Source: PALSA-607 sp963737705 (GTDB lineage Bacteria; Actinomycetota; Actinomycetes; Acidothermales; Acidothermaceae). From it: DNA of 64,000 nucleotides. The notes under the pieces were generated by a model. That model ran no database searches, had not been told where the DNA came from, and worked only from the letters and a program-made list of their open reading frames with translations. Shown piece by piece: positions 32,702-42,067 of the stretch. Each line of letters begins with the position of its first letter. The stretch's first letter is position 1. The stretch spans positions 1 to 64,000 of the forward strand of contig CAVTTP010000008.1 in NCBI GenBank assembly GCA_963737705.1, in the 5' to 3' direction. Position numbers and translations under genes: made by a program.

Positions 32702-34171
32702 GTGCCCCGCCTCCGCTTTCGAGCATCTCGCGCCGCGCGTCGCGCAGCCTTGGCGTTCACCACGCTCGCGATTGTTGTGGGCGCGATTGGCAGCACCGCG
32801 TTGCCGGCGTCTGCCGCGAAGAAGCCGGTGATTCCGAGCCAATCACAGATCGACCAGGCGAACGCAGCGGCCCAGTCAAAGGCATCGCAGATCGGCCAGA
32901 CCGAAGCGCAACTTGCCGCGGCCAATGCAAGCCTGGACAAGCTCAACAACCAGGTCGAGTCGGTCGTCGAGGCATACGACGGCGCAACGGCGAAGGTCGA
33001 CGCCGCGCAGCAACAACTTGCAACGGCGCAGAACAACCTTGCGACGGCAAACAAAGCACGCGCAGATGCGCAGATACAGATGAATCAATTCGCAGCTGCG
33101 AGCTATCGCGGCGCAGGTGGTCTCGATCGCCTCAGTGCACTCATGACATCTGATTCACCCGGCGCGTTCCTCACTCGCGCGTCGACGCTGTCGGCGTTGG
33201 CGCGTCACGAACAATCTGTGATCTCGTTGATGACATCGACTCAGGATGCGCAAGCCTCAGCCCAGGACGCAGCGAATGCAGCGCTTGCGGATCAGCAAGT
33301 GCAGTTGCAGGCCGCCGCGAAAGCCAAGGACGCCGCTATTGCTGCGGTCAACGCGCAAGCCGGCCAGATCGCCGCGATCAACGCCAACCAGTTGAACCTC
33401 AACGCGCAGCTCGCGGTTTTGCGCGGCACAGCGAAGGATCTCGCAACTGCCCGTGCGCAGGGGTTGAAGCTGCAGGCGGAGGAAGCTGCGGCAGCCGCGG
33501 CAGCCGCGAAGGCGGCGGCAGCACGGGCTGCGGCAGCTAGGGCCGCCGCAGCCGCTGCCGCGCTGGCCGCACAGAAACGGGCAGCGGCGCTGGCTCAGCA
33601 GCAAGCGGCAGCAGCCGCCGCACGCCAAAGCAGCGGCGCCGGCGTCACGGTTAGCAGTGGTGGCGGTGACGGTGGCAGTGGTGGTGGCAGTGGCAGTGGC
33701 GGTGGCGGTGGCTACACCAACAATGGGGGCGGCATCGTGCCCCCAGGCGGCAAATCGATTTCGACGTCAGCCCAGCGGCAGGAGGCCATCGCGTTCGCCG
33801 AGTCGCAGATTGGCGTCTGGTACCGCTGGGCTGGCGCCGGCGAAATCGGTCCGACCGTGACGTCAACCGGCGTTCAGAAGGTGCCCGGCTACGACTGCTC
33901 AGGGCTGACCATGCAGGCCTACGCGGCGGCCGGCATTTCCCTCGCCCACTACACCGGCGCGCAATGGGACGAGGGACTGCATGTGTCGCAAGCTCAACTG
34001 CAGCCCGGCGACCTCGTGTTCTTCGCGACCGACACCAATGACCCGAGCACGATTCACCATGTGGGCATCTACATCGGCAACGGTCAGATGGTCGACGCAC
34101 CGGCGACTGGCGAGCAGATCGGCATCCACAATGCGTTTCGCCCCGACTACATCGGCGCAGTTCAGCTGTAG
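32702..34171 (+). CDS. Secreted NlpC/P60 peptidoglycan endopeptidase (RipA/RipC-like)
   Basis: A 489-residue exported protein. The signal peptide spans about residues 1-38 (basic, hydrophobic, ending SASAAKK-like). Residues about 45-310 form a long Ala/Gln-rich coiled coil, then a Gly/Ser-rich linker, and an NlpC/P60 domain from about residue 355. The catalytic Cys is Cys399 in YDCSG, and His453 in IHHVGIYIG is the second residue. It should cut the stem peptide during septum splitting or wall turnover; the coiled coil is the usual autoinhibitory or FtsX-interaction region. The start is GTG at 32702 with GGAGGTT just upstream. The stop lies in a 14-bp repeat. Confidence 0.92.
   Translation: MPRLRFRASRAARRAALAFTTLAIVVGAIGSTALPASAAKKPVIPSQSQIDQANAAAQSKASQIGQTEAQLAAANASLDKLNNQVESVVEAYDGATAKVDAAQQQLATAQNNLATANKARADAQIQMNQFAAASYRGAGGLDRLSALMTSDSPGAFLTRASTLSALARHEQSVISLMTSTQDAQASAQDAANAALADQQVQLQAAAKAKDAAIAAVNAQAGQIAAINANQLNLNAQLAVLRGTAKDLATARAQGLKLQAEEAAAAAAAAKAAAARAAAARAAAAAAALAAQKRAAALAQQQAAAAAARQSSGAGVTVSSGGGDGGSGGGSGSGGGGGYTNNGGGIVPPGGKSISTSAQRQEAIAFAESQIGVWYRWAGAGEIGPTVTSTGVQKVPGYDCSGLTMQAYAAAGISLAHYTGAQWDEGLHVSQAQLQPGDLVFFATDTNDPSTIHHVGIYIGNGQMVDAPATGEQIGIHNAFRPDYIGAVQL
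33655..33716. repeat. Gly/Ser-coding GGT/GGC/AGT repeat in the NlpC/P60 linker
   Basis: A simple-sequence tract of GGTGGC and GGCAGT units encodes the Gly/Ser-rich hinge between coiled coil and catalytic domain. Confidence 0.7.
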
Positions 34172-34198
34172 CAGTTCAGCTGTAGCAGTTCAGGTGTA
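34157..34198. repeat. 14-bp tandem repeat, three copies, over the NlpC/P60 stop codon
   Basis: GCAGTTCAGCTGTA at 34157-34170 and 34171-34184, then GCAGTTCAGGTGTA at 34185-34198. The stop TAG (34169-34171) straddles copies 1 and 2, and the same sense stop recurs in each copy. Each perfect copy holds CAGCTG, an inverted repeat. Confidence 0.95.
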
Positions 34199-34219
34199 GC
34201 ACTTAGGGCTTAAGAACCG

Positions 34220-34708
34220 TCAGTGCTGAAGGTTCTTCCAACGGGCACGTGACGCGAGAATCTCGATCTCTGCTTCGGCCCGGTCGGCCCACGTTGCACC
34301 CTCGACCGATTTCCCTGGCTCGAGGTCTTTGTAGACCTCGAAGAAGTGTTGTATCTCCAGCCGGTCAAACGGCGGAACGTCGTTGATGTCGCGCAGGTGG
34401 CCATGTCGCGGGTCTGTCGCGGGTACACAGAGGACCTTGTCGTCGCCGCCCTTTTCATCCGTCATCCGGAACATGCCGATCGCACGGCACTTGATGAGGC
34501 AGCCGGGAAAGGTCGGCTCGTCGACGAGCACGAGTGCGTCGAGCGGATCACCGTCGTTGCCGAGTGTGTCGTCGATGAAGCCGTAGTCGGACGGATAGCG
34601 CGTCGCCGTGAACAACATGCGGTCGAGTCGAATGCGACCGGTCTCGTGGTCGAACTCGTACTTGTTGCGATGACCCTTGGGGATCTCGATCGTGACGTCG
34701 AACTCCAT
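34220..34708 (-). CDS. ppa: Inorganic pyrophosphatase
   Basis: A 162-residue family I soluble pyrophosphatase. It hydrolyses pyrophosphate to phosphate and pulls biosynthetic reactions forward. IEIPKGHRNKYEFDHETGRI contains the substrate-binding Lys and Glu residues, and DGDPLDALVLVDEPTFPGC contains the family signature Asp triad. The ATG at 34706-34708 follows CAGGGGAGCG; the frame is open upstream but this start gives the normal length. It is divergent from dacB by 63 bp. Confidence 0.97.
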   Translation of the reverse strand: MEFDVTIEIPKGHRNKYEFDHETGRIRLDRMLFTATRYPSDYGFIDDTLGNDGDPLDALVLVDEPTFPGCLIKCRAIGMFRMTDEKGGDDKVLCVPATDPRHGHLRDINDVPPFDRLEIQHFFEVYKDLEPGKSVEGATWADRAEAEIEILASRARWKNLQH

Positions 34709-34771
34709 CGCGCTCCCCTGGTAACGGCGAGAATCGCCGGCGGCAACCTGTCGTTGGTTAGTGTCGCGCAT

Positions 34772-36295
34772 ATGACGGGCGGACGCAGGCACCCCATGCT
34801 GCGCATCGTGCTCGCGGTCGCCTTGGTCGTGGTGGCGGCTGCGGTTGGTGGCGTTGCCCTATACGCATCGACGTCCGAAGACTCAGGTGGGACGGCGGCG
34901 GCTGGCCCCTCGGCGACGCCCGCCGTCGTTACTTCGGATCCTTCGAAGACCCCCGCACCGAGCCCCGCCTCGGCCGCAGCTCCGGCCGCAGCTTCGCCTG
35001 CTGTGCCTGCGCTTTGGGAACGCGCACCTTCGCCGGCGCCTTCGGCGTTGCTGCCAGAATCGCTTTCGGCCGCGAACGATCCGTCCACCGCCGCGCTGAC
35101 GGCGGCGCTCACTCCGCCCCTTGCCGACCGTGCGTTTGCTGGCGACGACGTCGCGATGCTGGTCACCGACGCTGCGAGTGGGCGGGTGCTGTTTGACCAC
35201 GACAGCGCGGATTCCGTTCCGCCGGCCTCCACTGCGAAGCTCGCGGTTGCGGTGGCCGCGTTGCAGGTGCTCGGGCCAGACGCGCAGCTCACGACGCGGG
35301 TCGTGCAGACGGGGCGCAGCGCTGTCGTGCTCGTCGGTGGGGGGGATCCGACACTGTCCGGGCCTGCAGCCGTTGGGCCAGTGAGCCCCGGCTATCCGAC
35401 GCCGGCGAGCCTTACCGTCCTCGCTGAACAAACAGCATCAGGGTTGCTCGCGCACGGGACGACCACGATCACCGTTGGTTACGACGCTTCTCTGTTCGCC
35501 GGGGCGACGCTGGCCCCGGGGTGGAAGCCGATTTACCAAACCGAGGGCGACGTCTCCCCAGTGTCAGCACTTGAAGTCGATGAGGGACATCCCAATCCGG
35601 CCGCGACGGCGACCGCCGCGGACCCGGCGGCAGTCGCCGCAGCGGAGTTTGCCGCGTTGGTGTCCAGCGACGGGGTCAAGGTCACAGGCGTGCCTGCGGC
35701 CGCTAGCGCCGCCTCCCCTCCGGGTGGCAACCCGAGACCAGTAGTTGCCAGCGTTGCGTCCCCACCGATTTCGGAACTCGTTCAGCGAATGCTGGAACGC
35801 AGCGACAACGACCTCGCCGAAGCGCTGTCCCGTCAGGTCGCGATTGCGGCGGGGCACCCCGCCACCTTCGCCGGTGGCGTCGCCGCGGTGAAGGCCGCGA
35901 TCGCCAGTCTCGGTGTCGATCCGTCGGGGCTCGCGACCGTCGATGCCAGCGGGCTCTCGCCGCTCGACCGCGTCACGCCTGCGACGCTGGTGGCGTTGCT
36001 TCGGCTCGCGATCGTGCCGGGCCACGACCGGCTGGCGCCGATCCTTTCTGGGCTGCCGGTCGCGGGGTTCTCTGGAACCTTGAGTGGCCGGTTCGGCGGT
36101 CTCGCAGCTGCCGGTGCTGGGGTGATCAGGGCAAAGACCGGCACCTTGGATGGTGTCGTCGCACTCGCGGGTTACCTCCAAGACAGCAGCGGTGCGACGT
36201 TGGTGTTCGCGACGGTTGTGACCGGGGTGGCCACGACCGCGACTGTCGCCACCGAGGCTGCGGTCGACCGGCTGACGGCAAGTCTCGTACCGTAG
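34772..36295 (+). CDS. dacB: D-alanyl-D-alanine carboxypeptidase/endopeptidase (PBP4, peptidase S13)
   Basis: 507 residues from the ATG at 34772. It has an N-terminal membrane anchor or signal (LRIVLAVALVVVAAAVGGVA), an Ala/Pro/Ser-rich linker to about residue 100, then the penicillin-binding domain. The three active-site boxes are Ser153-Thr-Ala-Lys156, Ser344-Asp-Asn346 and Lys455-Thr-Gly457. It trims or cleaves peptidoglycan cross-links outside the membrane. The DUF2342 gene begins five bases after its stop. The order ppa-dacB-DUF2342-tilS-hpt-ftsH matches other actinobacteria. Confidence 0.94.
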   Translation: MTGGRRHPMLRIVLAVALVVVAAAVGGVALYASTSEDSGGTAAAGPSATPAVVTSDPSKTPAPSPASAAAPAAASPAVPALWERAPSPAPSALLPESLSAANDPSTAALTAALTPPLADRAFAGDDVAMLVTDAASGRVLFDHDSADSVPPASTAKLAVAVAALQVLGPDAQLTTRVVQTGRSAVVLVGGGDPTLSGPAAVGPVSPGYPTPASLTVLAEQTASGLLAHGTTTITVGYDASLFAGATLAPGWKPIYQTEGDVSPVSALEVDEGHPNPAATATAADPAAVAAAEFAALVSSDGVKVTGVPAAASAASPPGGNPRPVVASVASPPISELVQRMLERSDNDLAEALSRQVAIAAGHPATFAGGVAAVKAAIASLGVDPSGLATVDASGLSPLDRVTPATLVALLRLAIVPGHDRLAPILSGLPVAGFSGTLSGRFGGLAAAGAGVIRAKTGTLDGVVALAGYLQDSSGATLVFATVVTGVATTATVATEAAVDRLTASLVP

Positions 36296-36299
36296 GGCC

Positions 36300-37469
36300 A
36301 TGACCGACACTCTGCGGCTCGTCGACTGGGATCTCGCCACTGCGACAGCTAGCAGGTTCGCGCCGCGAGGTCCGAGCGTCAGCAGGCCGGAGGCTTTCGA
36401 GGCGGTCCGACAGCTGCGGCTGCTCGCGGTCGAGGCGCAGGATCACGTGGCCGCGTTTACCGGGCTATCGGCGCCGTACCCGCATGAGCCCGCGTTTGTC
36501 GCGGACCGAACCGCCTGGATCGAAGGCAACGTCGGCGGGTTCCAGGTCGTCATGCAGCCGCTGCTCGACAAGATGGCCGCGAAGCAGGCAGGCAAGGTCG
36601 GCGCGCCGGTTGTCAGCGCGCTTGGATCCCGAGTGACAGGGATGCAGGTCGGTCTCTTGCTCGCTTACCTTTCGGGCAAGGTGCTCGGTCAGTACGAGTT
36701 GTTCCTGCCGCCCCAAGACGGCCAGGCGCGCGACGGACGGCTGACGCTGGTGGCGCCGAATATCGTCGCCGCGGAACGCCAACTCAACGTCGACCCTCGC
36801 GATTTCAGGCTGTGGGTTTGCGTGCATGAGGTGACGCACCAAACCCAGTTCACCGCGGTGCGGTGGCTGCGGGCGCATCTGCACGACGAGATCAGCGCGT
36901 TCCTGCTGGCCAGCGATCTCGATCCGTCCGCAATGCTGGCTCGGTTGCGTGACGTCGCCGAGGCAGTGCGCGACAACATGCGGCGGCACGGGACGCCGAC
37001 CGGTGACGATGAGGCAGAGGGACTGAGCTTCCTCGAAGCGGTGCAAAACCCTGAGCAGCGCGCGATCCTCAACCGGCTGACCGCAGTGATGACGCTGCTC
37101 GAGGGGCACGGCGAGTACGTGATGAACGGCGTCGGCCCGTCGGTGATCCCGACTGTCGAGGAGATCGGCGCGAAGTTTGCCGAGCGCCGGCGCGGCCAGG
37201 GCCCGGCCGACCGTATCGTGCGCAAGTTGTTCGGCCTCGACATGAAAGCCAGGCAGTACGCCGACGGAGCAGCGTTCGTCCGAGCGGTTGTCGAACGGGC
37301 CGGGATGCCCGCGTTCAACCGGGTCTGGACGTCGCCAAACACGCTCCCGACCAAGGCGGAAATCGCCAAGCCGGAGTTGTGGATGTCGCGCGTGCTGCGG
37401 ACCTCTGCTGAAGACGCCGGCGCGGGCGATACCTCTGTCGGGGACGCTGGCCAGGGTGACGGCGAGTAA
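36300..37469 (+). CDS. DUF2342 zinc-dependent metalloprotease-like protein
   Basis: A 389-residue actinobacterial protein of the DUF2342 family, sometimes labelled F420-biosynthesis-associated. It has an HExxH motif, His176-Glu-Val-Thr-His180, in RLWVCVHEVTHQTQF, and later EGHGEYVMNGVG that may supply a third ligand. No signal peptide is seen. The function is not established. The last 20 residues form a D-A-G-A-G-type pentapeptide repeat from a degenerate 15-bp DNA repeat. The tilS start overlaps its end by 14 bp. Confidence 0.88.
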   Translation: MTDTLRLVDWDLATATASRFAPRGPSVSRPEAFEAVRQLRLLAVEAQDHVAAFTGLSAPYPHEPAFVADRTAWIEGNVGGFQVVMQPLLDKMAAKQAGKVGAPVVSALGSRVTGMQVGLLLAYLSGKVLGQYELFLPPQDGQARDGRLTLVAPNIVAAERQLNVDPRDFRLWVCVHEVTHQTQFTAVRWLRAHLHDEISAFLLASDLDPSAMLARLRDVAEAVRDNMRRHGTPTGDDEAEGLSFLEAVQNPEQRAILNRLTAVMTLLEGHGEYVMNGVGPSVIPTVEEIGAKFAERRRGQGPADRIVRKLFGLDMKARQYADGAAFVRAVVERAGMPAFNRVWTSPNTLPTKAEIAKPELWMSRVLRTSAEDAGAGDTSVGDAGQGDGE

Positions 37470-38505
37470 GGCCGAACGCAGACCGGCAGGCCCGACTGTG
37501 GCGGTTGCCGCCGTCCGGTGCGCCGTCCGTGAAGCCCTTGCCGGGCTCGGCGCTGATTCGTTGGTGCTGGTCGCGTGTAGTGGCGGCGCAGACTCTGTCG
37601 CACTCGCCGCAGCGGCTGCCTTCGAGGGGCCGCGGCTTGGCCTGCGGGTGGGCGGCGTCACGGTCGACCACGGGATGCAGAAGGGCTCGGCCGGCCGGGC
37701 GGCAACTGTCGCCGCGGTGCTGCTCGGGCTCGGGCTCGAGCCGGTCGACGTGGTTGCGGTCGATGTCTCGCTGCATGCCGGCGGTCCTGAGGCAGCTGCG
37801 CGCGCGGCTCGTTATGGCGCACTCGACGCGGTGGCAGATCGGCTGCACGCCGCCGCTGTCCTCGTCGGTCACACCCTCGACGACCAGGCAGAGACCGTGC
37901 TGCTCGGTCTGGCTCGTGGCTCTGGGACGAGGTCGCTGGCCGGGATGGCGGCCGTCAGCGGCAGTCCTGTCGGAGCGCAGGCAGCCGGCGCCCGCTATCG
38001 GCGTCCCCTCTTAGGGGTTGGACGGGCCGTCACTCAGGCAGCCTGCGCCGACCTCGGGCTGCCGGTCTGGGACGACCCGCAAAACGGCGACCCTTCGTTT
38101 GCCAGGGTTCGGGTGCGGGCCGACGTGTTGCCGGTGCTCGAGGCGGCGCTTGGCCCCGGGGTGGCTGCCGCGCTTGCTCGCACCGCCGAACTCGCCCGCG
38201 ACGACGCCGACGCGCTCGACCAATGGGCGGCGGCCAGCCACGCCGAAATGGTCGAAACGGCGGACGTCGACGGCTCGCTCGACGTTGCCGTCCTCGCGTC
38301 GCTCCCGCCTGCTGTGCGCAGGCGGGTGCTGCGGCTCGCAACGCTTCGAGCCGGGGTAACGGCGGGCAGCTTGGCCGCCGTCCATCTGCTGGCGATCGAG
38401 GCGCTGGTCACGGACTGGCACGGACAAGGCGCTGTCAGCCTGCCGGGCGGCCAAAGCGCCAGCCGGCGGTATGGGAAGCTCTACGTCGGTACAGACCTGC
38501 ATTAG
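37456..38505 (+). CDS. tilS: tRNA(Ile)-lysidine synthase
   Basis: 349 residues from the GTG at 37456. It places lysine on C34 of the AUA-reading tRNA-Ile using ATP. The PP-loop SGGADS is at residues 42-47, and VGHTLDDQAETVLLGLARGS is the second conserved segment. The C-terminal part is short, as in other actinobacteria. The start overlaps the upstream gene by 14 bp; the frame is open further up but those starts lie deep in DUF2342. hpt follows 27 bases later. Confidence 0.94.
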   Translation: MTASKAERRPAGPTVAVAAVRCAVREALAGLGADSLVLVACSGGADSVALAAAAAFEGPRLGLRVGGVTVDHGMQKGSAGRAATVAAVLLGLGLEPVDVVAVDVSLHAGGPEAAARAARYGALDAVADRLHAAAVLVGHTLDDQAETVLLGLARGSGTRSLAGMAAVSGSPVGAQAAGARYRRPLLGVGRAVTQAACADLGLPVWDDPQNGDPSFARVRVRADVLPVLEAALGPGVAAALARTAELARDDADALDQWAAASHAEMVETADVDGSLDVAVLASLPPAVRRRVLRLATLRAGVTAGSLAAVHLLAIEALVTDWHGQGAVSLPGGQSASRRYGKLYVGTDLH

Positions 38506-38532
38506 CGACTGCTCGTCGAGGGGCGCACCCGG

Positions 38533-39090
38533 GTGGATCAGTTTGACGTCAGCGACGACTTGTCCGGGATTTTGCTGAGCGAGAAGGAAATTCAGGCCAA
38601 GGTCGTCGAGATGGCGGCCGCCATCGACGCCGACTATGCGGGTAAAGAGCTGCTACTCGTGGGCGTCCTGAAGGGCGCGGTCATGGTGATGGCAGACCTC
38701 GCGAGAGCGATCCACCTGCCCATCACGGTCGACTTCATGGCGGTCTCGTCGTACGGCTCGGGCGGCTCGTCTTCTGGGGTCGTGCGGATTCTGAAGGACC
38801 TCGACCACGGCATCGACGGGCTGAACGTGCTGGTCGTCGAGGACATCGTCGACTCAGGGCTCACGCTCTCGTGGCTGGTGGCCAACCTGCGCTCGCGTGG
38901 CCCCGCCTCTGTCGAGGTGTGCGCGCTGATGCGCAAGCCAGATGCCGTCAAGCAGGACGTCGATGTGCGCTATCTCGGCTTCGACATTCCCCGTGATTTT
39001 GTTGTTGGGTACGGGCTCGACTATGCCGAGAAGTACCGCAACCTGCCGTTCGTCGCGACCCTCAAGCGTTCGGTCTACGACCCTCAATAG
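38533..39090 (+). CDS. hpt: Hypoxanthine phosphoribosyltransferase
   Basis: 185 residues. It salvages hypoxanthine and guanine with PRPP to give IMP and GMP. The PRPP-binding motif VLVVEDIVDSGLTLSWL is intact near residues 97-113, and LKGAVMVMADLAR is the pyrophosphate loop region. The start is GTG at 38533. It is conserved upstream of ftsH in actinobacteria. The stop TAG lies in the first copy of a 23-bp-period duplication. Confidence 0.95.
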   Translation: MDQFDVSDDLSGILLSEKEIQAKVVEMAAAIDADYAGKELLLVGVLKGAVMVMADLARAIHLPITVDFMAVSSYGSGGSSSGVVRILKDLDHGIDGLNVLVVEDIVDSGLTLSWLVANLRSRGPASVEVCALMRKPDAVKQDVDVRYLGFDIPRDFVVGYGLDYAEKYRNLPFVATLKRSVYDPQ

Positions 39091-39123
39091 GGGTGCAGTG
39101 CTGCACTCACCAGGGGTGCCGTG
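39085..39123. repeat. Imperfect duplication over the hpt stop codon
   Basis: CAATAGGGGTGCAGTG (39085-39100) and CACCAGGGGTGCCGTG (39108-39123) match at 13 of 16 positions. The first copy includes the TAG stop. GTGCAG/CTGCAC between them is an inverted repeat. Confidence 0.6.
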
Positions 39124-39285
39124 GGAACGACCGAGGCCCGTTAGGGGTTATGCAGTCGGCGGCGAGTGTGCCCTGGGCATTCGGCTGTGGGTGAACGCAT
39201 TGCCCGCGGTGTACCGTCGAGGGTGGTACGAGATGTCGGTAGCGCGTCGATTCGGTAGGAGGGACGGAGCTTTCGCTCCGCATCC

Positions 39286-41382
39286 ATGAACGTGAAACGG
39301 TATGCCCGTGGCCCGTTGTTCTGGGTCCTTCTTATTGTCGTGTTCCTCGTTCTGCTGAACGGACTGTGGAGCAGCGGCAGTTCCTACCGGTCGGTGTCGA
39401 CGTCTCAGGTCGTAGCCAACATCGCGTCCGGCAACGTGACCCAGGCGGTGTTCCACGACAAGGAACAGACCGTCCAACTAACGCTGAAGACGCCCATTGC
39501 GGGGAAGAACCCGACCACCAAGATCCAGGCTTCGATCGCGCCCGACCAGGAGCTCCAGCTCGAGAACCAACTCGACGCGGTTGCGGCCCAAAAGAAGCTC
39601 GACCCCACGAAGCTCTACACCGTCAAGGTCAGCCACACGAGCCTGCTGCTCGAGATCCTGCTCAACGCGTTGCCGATCCTGCTGCTCGTCGGCCTGATGA
39701 TCTTCATGTTGACTCAGATGCAGGGTGGCGGCTCGCGGGTCATGAACTTCGGGAAGTCCAAGGCCAAGCTCATCAGCAAGGACACCCCGAAGACCACGTT
39801 CGCTGACGTTGCCGGTGCTGACGAGGCGATCGAAGAGTTGGTCGAGATCAAGGAGTTCCTGGAGAATCCGGCCAAGTTCCAGGCGATCGGCGCGAAGATC
39901 CCCAAGGGCGTGCTGCTGTACGGCCCTCCCGGCACCGGTAAGACGTTGCTGGCGCGTGCCGTCGCTGGCGAGGCCGGCGTCCCGTTCTACTCGATTTCTG
40001 GCTCCGACTTCGTCGAGATGTTCGTCGGTGTGGGTGCCTCGCGCGTGCGCGACCTGTTCACCCAGGCGAAGGAGAATGCCCCGGCGATCATCTTCATCGA
40101 CGAGATCGACGCAGTTGGTCGACACCGCGGCGCAGGGCTCGGCGGTGGCCACGACGAGCGCGAGCAGACGCTGAACCAGCTGCTGGTCGAGATGGACGGC
40201 TTCGACGTCAAGGGCGGCGTGATTTTGATCGCCGCTACCAACCGACCCGACATCCTCGACCCGGCGCTGCTGCGTCCCGGTCGCTTCGACCGCCAGATCG
40301 TCGTCGACCGCCCCGACATGGAAGGCCGCAAGGGCATCCTGCGGGTACACGCCAAGGGCAAGCCGTTCGAGGGCGACGTCGACCTCGACGTCATCGCGCG
40401 CCGCACCCCGGGGTTCACCGGCGCTGACCTCGCGAACGTCATCAACGAGGCCGCACTGCTCACCGCACGCCACGACCGCAAGCAGATCGACATGCTCACC
40501 CTTGAAGAGGCCATCGATCGCGTCATGGCCGGCCCTGAGCGCAAGAGCCGCATCATGGGTGAGAAGGAAAAGAAGATCATCGCCTACCACGAGGGTGGTC
40601 ACGCCCTCGTCGGTCACGCGCTGCCGAACGCCGACCCCGTGCACAAGGTGACCATCCTGCCGCGCGGTCGCGCGCTCGGTTACACGCTCTCGCTGCCGAC
40701 CGAAGACAAGTTCCTGGTCACCCGCGCGGAGATGATGGACCAACTCGCAATGCTGCTTGGCGGTCGCACTGCCGAGGAGCTCGTCTTCCACGAGCCCACG
40801 ACCGGTGCCGCGAACGACATCGAGAAGGCGACGTCGATCGCACGCAACATGATCACCCAGTACGGCATGAGCGAGAAGCTCGGCGCCCGCAAGTTCGGTC
40901 AGGAGAACGGGGAGGTCTTCCTCGGTCGCGACATGGGGCACCAGCGCGACTACTCCGAGGAGATCGCTTCCACGATCGACGACGAAGTGCGCCGGCTCAT
41001 CGAGAGCTCGCACGATGAGGCCTGGGAAATCCTGGTCGAATACCGCGACGTGCTCGACGACCTTGTGCTCGAGTTGATGGAGAAGGAGACGCTGCAAAAG
41101 GACGAGGTGCTGCGGATTTTCGCCCGCGTCCAGAAGCGCCCGCACCGCGGCTCGTACACCGGCTACGGCAAGCGCCAGCCGTCGGACAAGGCGCCCGTGA
41201 TGACGCCCCGCGAAGTCGCCGTCCTGGCATCCGGTGGCGCCGACCCCGGACACAGCAACGGCGTTTCTTCCAACGGCGGATCAGGTACTGCGATCCATTC
41301 CGACTCTGACCCGGTCGTCGACGGTTCCTCGTTTGACGGCCCGCCGCCGTCGACATTTGACGGCCCGCCTTCGGCGATTTGA
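39286..41382 (+). CDS. ftsH: ATP-dependent zinc metalloprotease FtsH
   Basis: 698 residues. A membrane-anchored AAA+ protease that degrades misfolded membrane and regulatory proteins. It has two N-terminal membrane helices (about 11-29 and 121-143) flanking an extracytoplasmic domain, then the AAA module with Walker A GPPGTGKT (213-220) and IIFIDEIDAVGRHRG, and the zinc protease site His435-Glu-Gly-Gly-His439. The C-terminus is a Ser/Gly/Asp-rich tail with a 24-bp repeat (FDGPP) leading into the stop. The start ATG is at 39286. It is followed directly by folE. Confidence 0.98.
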   Translation: MNVKRYARGPLFWVLLIVVFLVLLNGLWSSGSSYRSVSTSQVVANIASGNVTQAVFHDKEQTVQLTLKTPIAGKNPTTKIQASIAPDQELQLENQLDAVAAQKKLDPTKLYTVKVSHTSLLLEILLNALPILLLVGLMIFMLTQMQGGGSRVMNFGKSKAKLISKDTPKTTFADVAGADEAIEELVEIKEFLENPAKFQAIGAKIPKGVLLYGPPGTGKTLLARAVAGEAGVPFYSISGSDFVEMFVGVGASRVRDLFTQAKENAPAIIFIDEIDAVGRHRGAGLGGGHDEREQTLNQLLVEMDGFDVKGGVILIAATNRPDILDPALLRPGRFDRQIVVDRPDMEGRKGILRVHAKGKPFEGDVDLDVIARRTPGFTGADLANVINEAALLTARHDRKQIDMLTLEEAIDRVMAGPERKSRIMGEKEKKIIAYHEGGHALVGHALPNADPVHKVTILPRGRALGYTLSLPTEDKFLVTRAEMMDQLAMLLGGRTAEELVFHEPTTGAANDIEKATSIARNMITQYGMSEKLGARKFGQENGEVFLGRDMGHQRDYSEEIASTIDDEVRRLIESSHDEAWEILVEYRDVLDDLVLELMEKETLQKDEVLRIFARVQKRPHRGSYTGYGKRQPSDKAPVMTPREVAVLASGGADPGHSNGVSSNGGSGTAIHSDSDPVVDGSSFDGPPPSTFDGPPSAI

Positions 41383-41386
41383 CCCG
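41332..41386. repeat. Tandem repeat ending in the ftsH stop codon
   Basis: TTTGACGGCCCGCC begins at 41332 and again at 41356; a truncated third copy, TTTGACCCG, begins at 41378. The first unit is 24 bases (in frame), the second 22 bases, so the third copy is shifted and supplies the TGA stop (41380-41382). Confidence 0.85.
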
Positions 41387-42002
41387 GGTGACTGACCAGC
41401 ACGACAGCACCACGGTCAACTCCACAATCGACTCCACTGTCGATTTGCCGAGGATCGAGGCGGCTGTCCACGAGATTCTCATCGCCATCGGTGAGGATCC
41501 GACCCGCGACGGATTGGCAAAGACTCCGGCGCGGGTGGCCCGTGCGATGGCCGAGCAGTTCGCCGGGCTGGCGCAGCGTCCTTCGGACGTGCTCACGACG
41601 GTGTTCGATGCCGACCACGACGAGATGATCATCGTCAAGGACATCGAGGTCTACAGCACCTGCGAGCACCACCTCGTTCCGTTCCACGGGGTCGCCCACG
41701 TCGGCTACATCCCCAACGTCAAAGGCGAGATCACCGGGCTGTCGAAAATTGCCCGGGTGGTCGACCTCTTTGCGAAGCGCCCCCAGGTGCAAGAGCGGTT
41801 GACGTCGCAGATTGCCGATGCCATGCAGGAGATCCTCGATCCGCGAGGGGTCATCGTCGTGGTCGAGTGCGAACACCTGTGCATGTCCATGCGAGGGGTT
41901 CGCAAGCCCGGTGCCCGGACGGTCACCTCGGCTGTCCGTGGCGCATTTCGGGACTCAGACCGGACGAGGGCGGAAGCACTGCGCTTAATTGCGGGTCGCT
42001 GA
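41379..42002 (+). CDS. folE: GTP cyclohydrolase I
   Basis: Up to 207 residues. It converts GTP to dihydroneopterin triphosphate, the first step of folate synthesis. The zinc ligands lie in YSTCEHHLVPFHG and VVECEHLCMSMRG. The start is either TTG at 41379, overlapping the ftsH stop, or GTG at 41388; I cannot choose firmly. It lies in the folate block but is separated from folP by the lysyltransferase gene. The stop is within a duplicated 19-bp segment. Confidence 0.95.
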   Translation: MTRVTDQHDSTTVNSTIDSTVDLPRIEAAVHEILIAIGEDPTRDGLAKTPARVARAMAEQFAGLAQRPSDVLTTVFDADHDEMIIVKDIEVYSTCEHHLVPFHGVAHVGYIPNVKGEITGLSKIARVVDLFAKRPQVQERLTSQIADAMQEILDPRGVIVVVECEHLCMSMRGVRKPGARTVTSAVRGAFRDSDRTRAEALRLIAGR

Positions 42003-42030
42003 CACGGCAGCGTAATTACGGGTCGACGAC
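41985..42030. repeat. Duplicated 19-bp segment over the folE stop codon
   Basis: TTAATTGCGGGTCGCTGAC (41985-42003) and GTAATTACGGGTCGACGAC (42012-42030) match at 16 of 19 positions, period 27. The TGA at 42000-42002 is in the first copy. Confidence 0.75.
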
Positions 42031-42067
42031 CCGCCTGTGCAAGCCTCGCCCCGCCTACTCTTGAGTT

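Noticed and set aside
39095..39106. GTGCAG/CTGCAC inverted repeat after hpt as a terminator
   Set aside because: The loop would be only two bases and no T tract follows; it is better explained as part of the duplication at the hpt stop.
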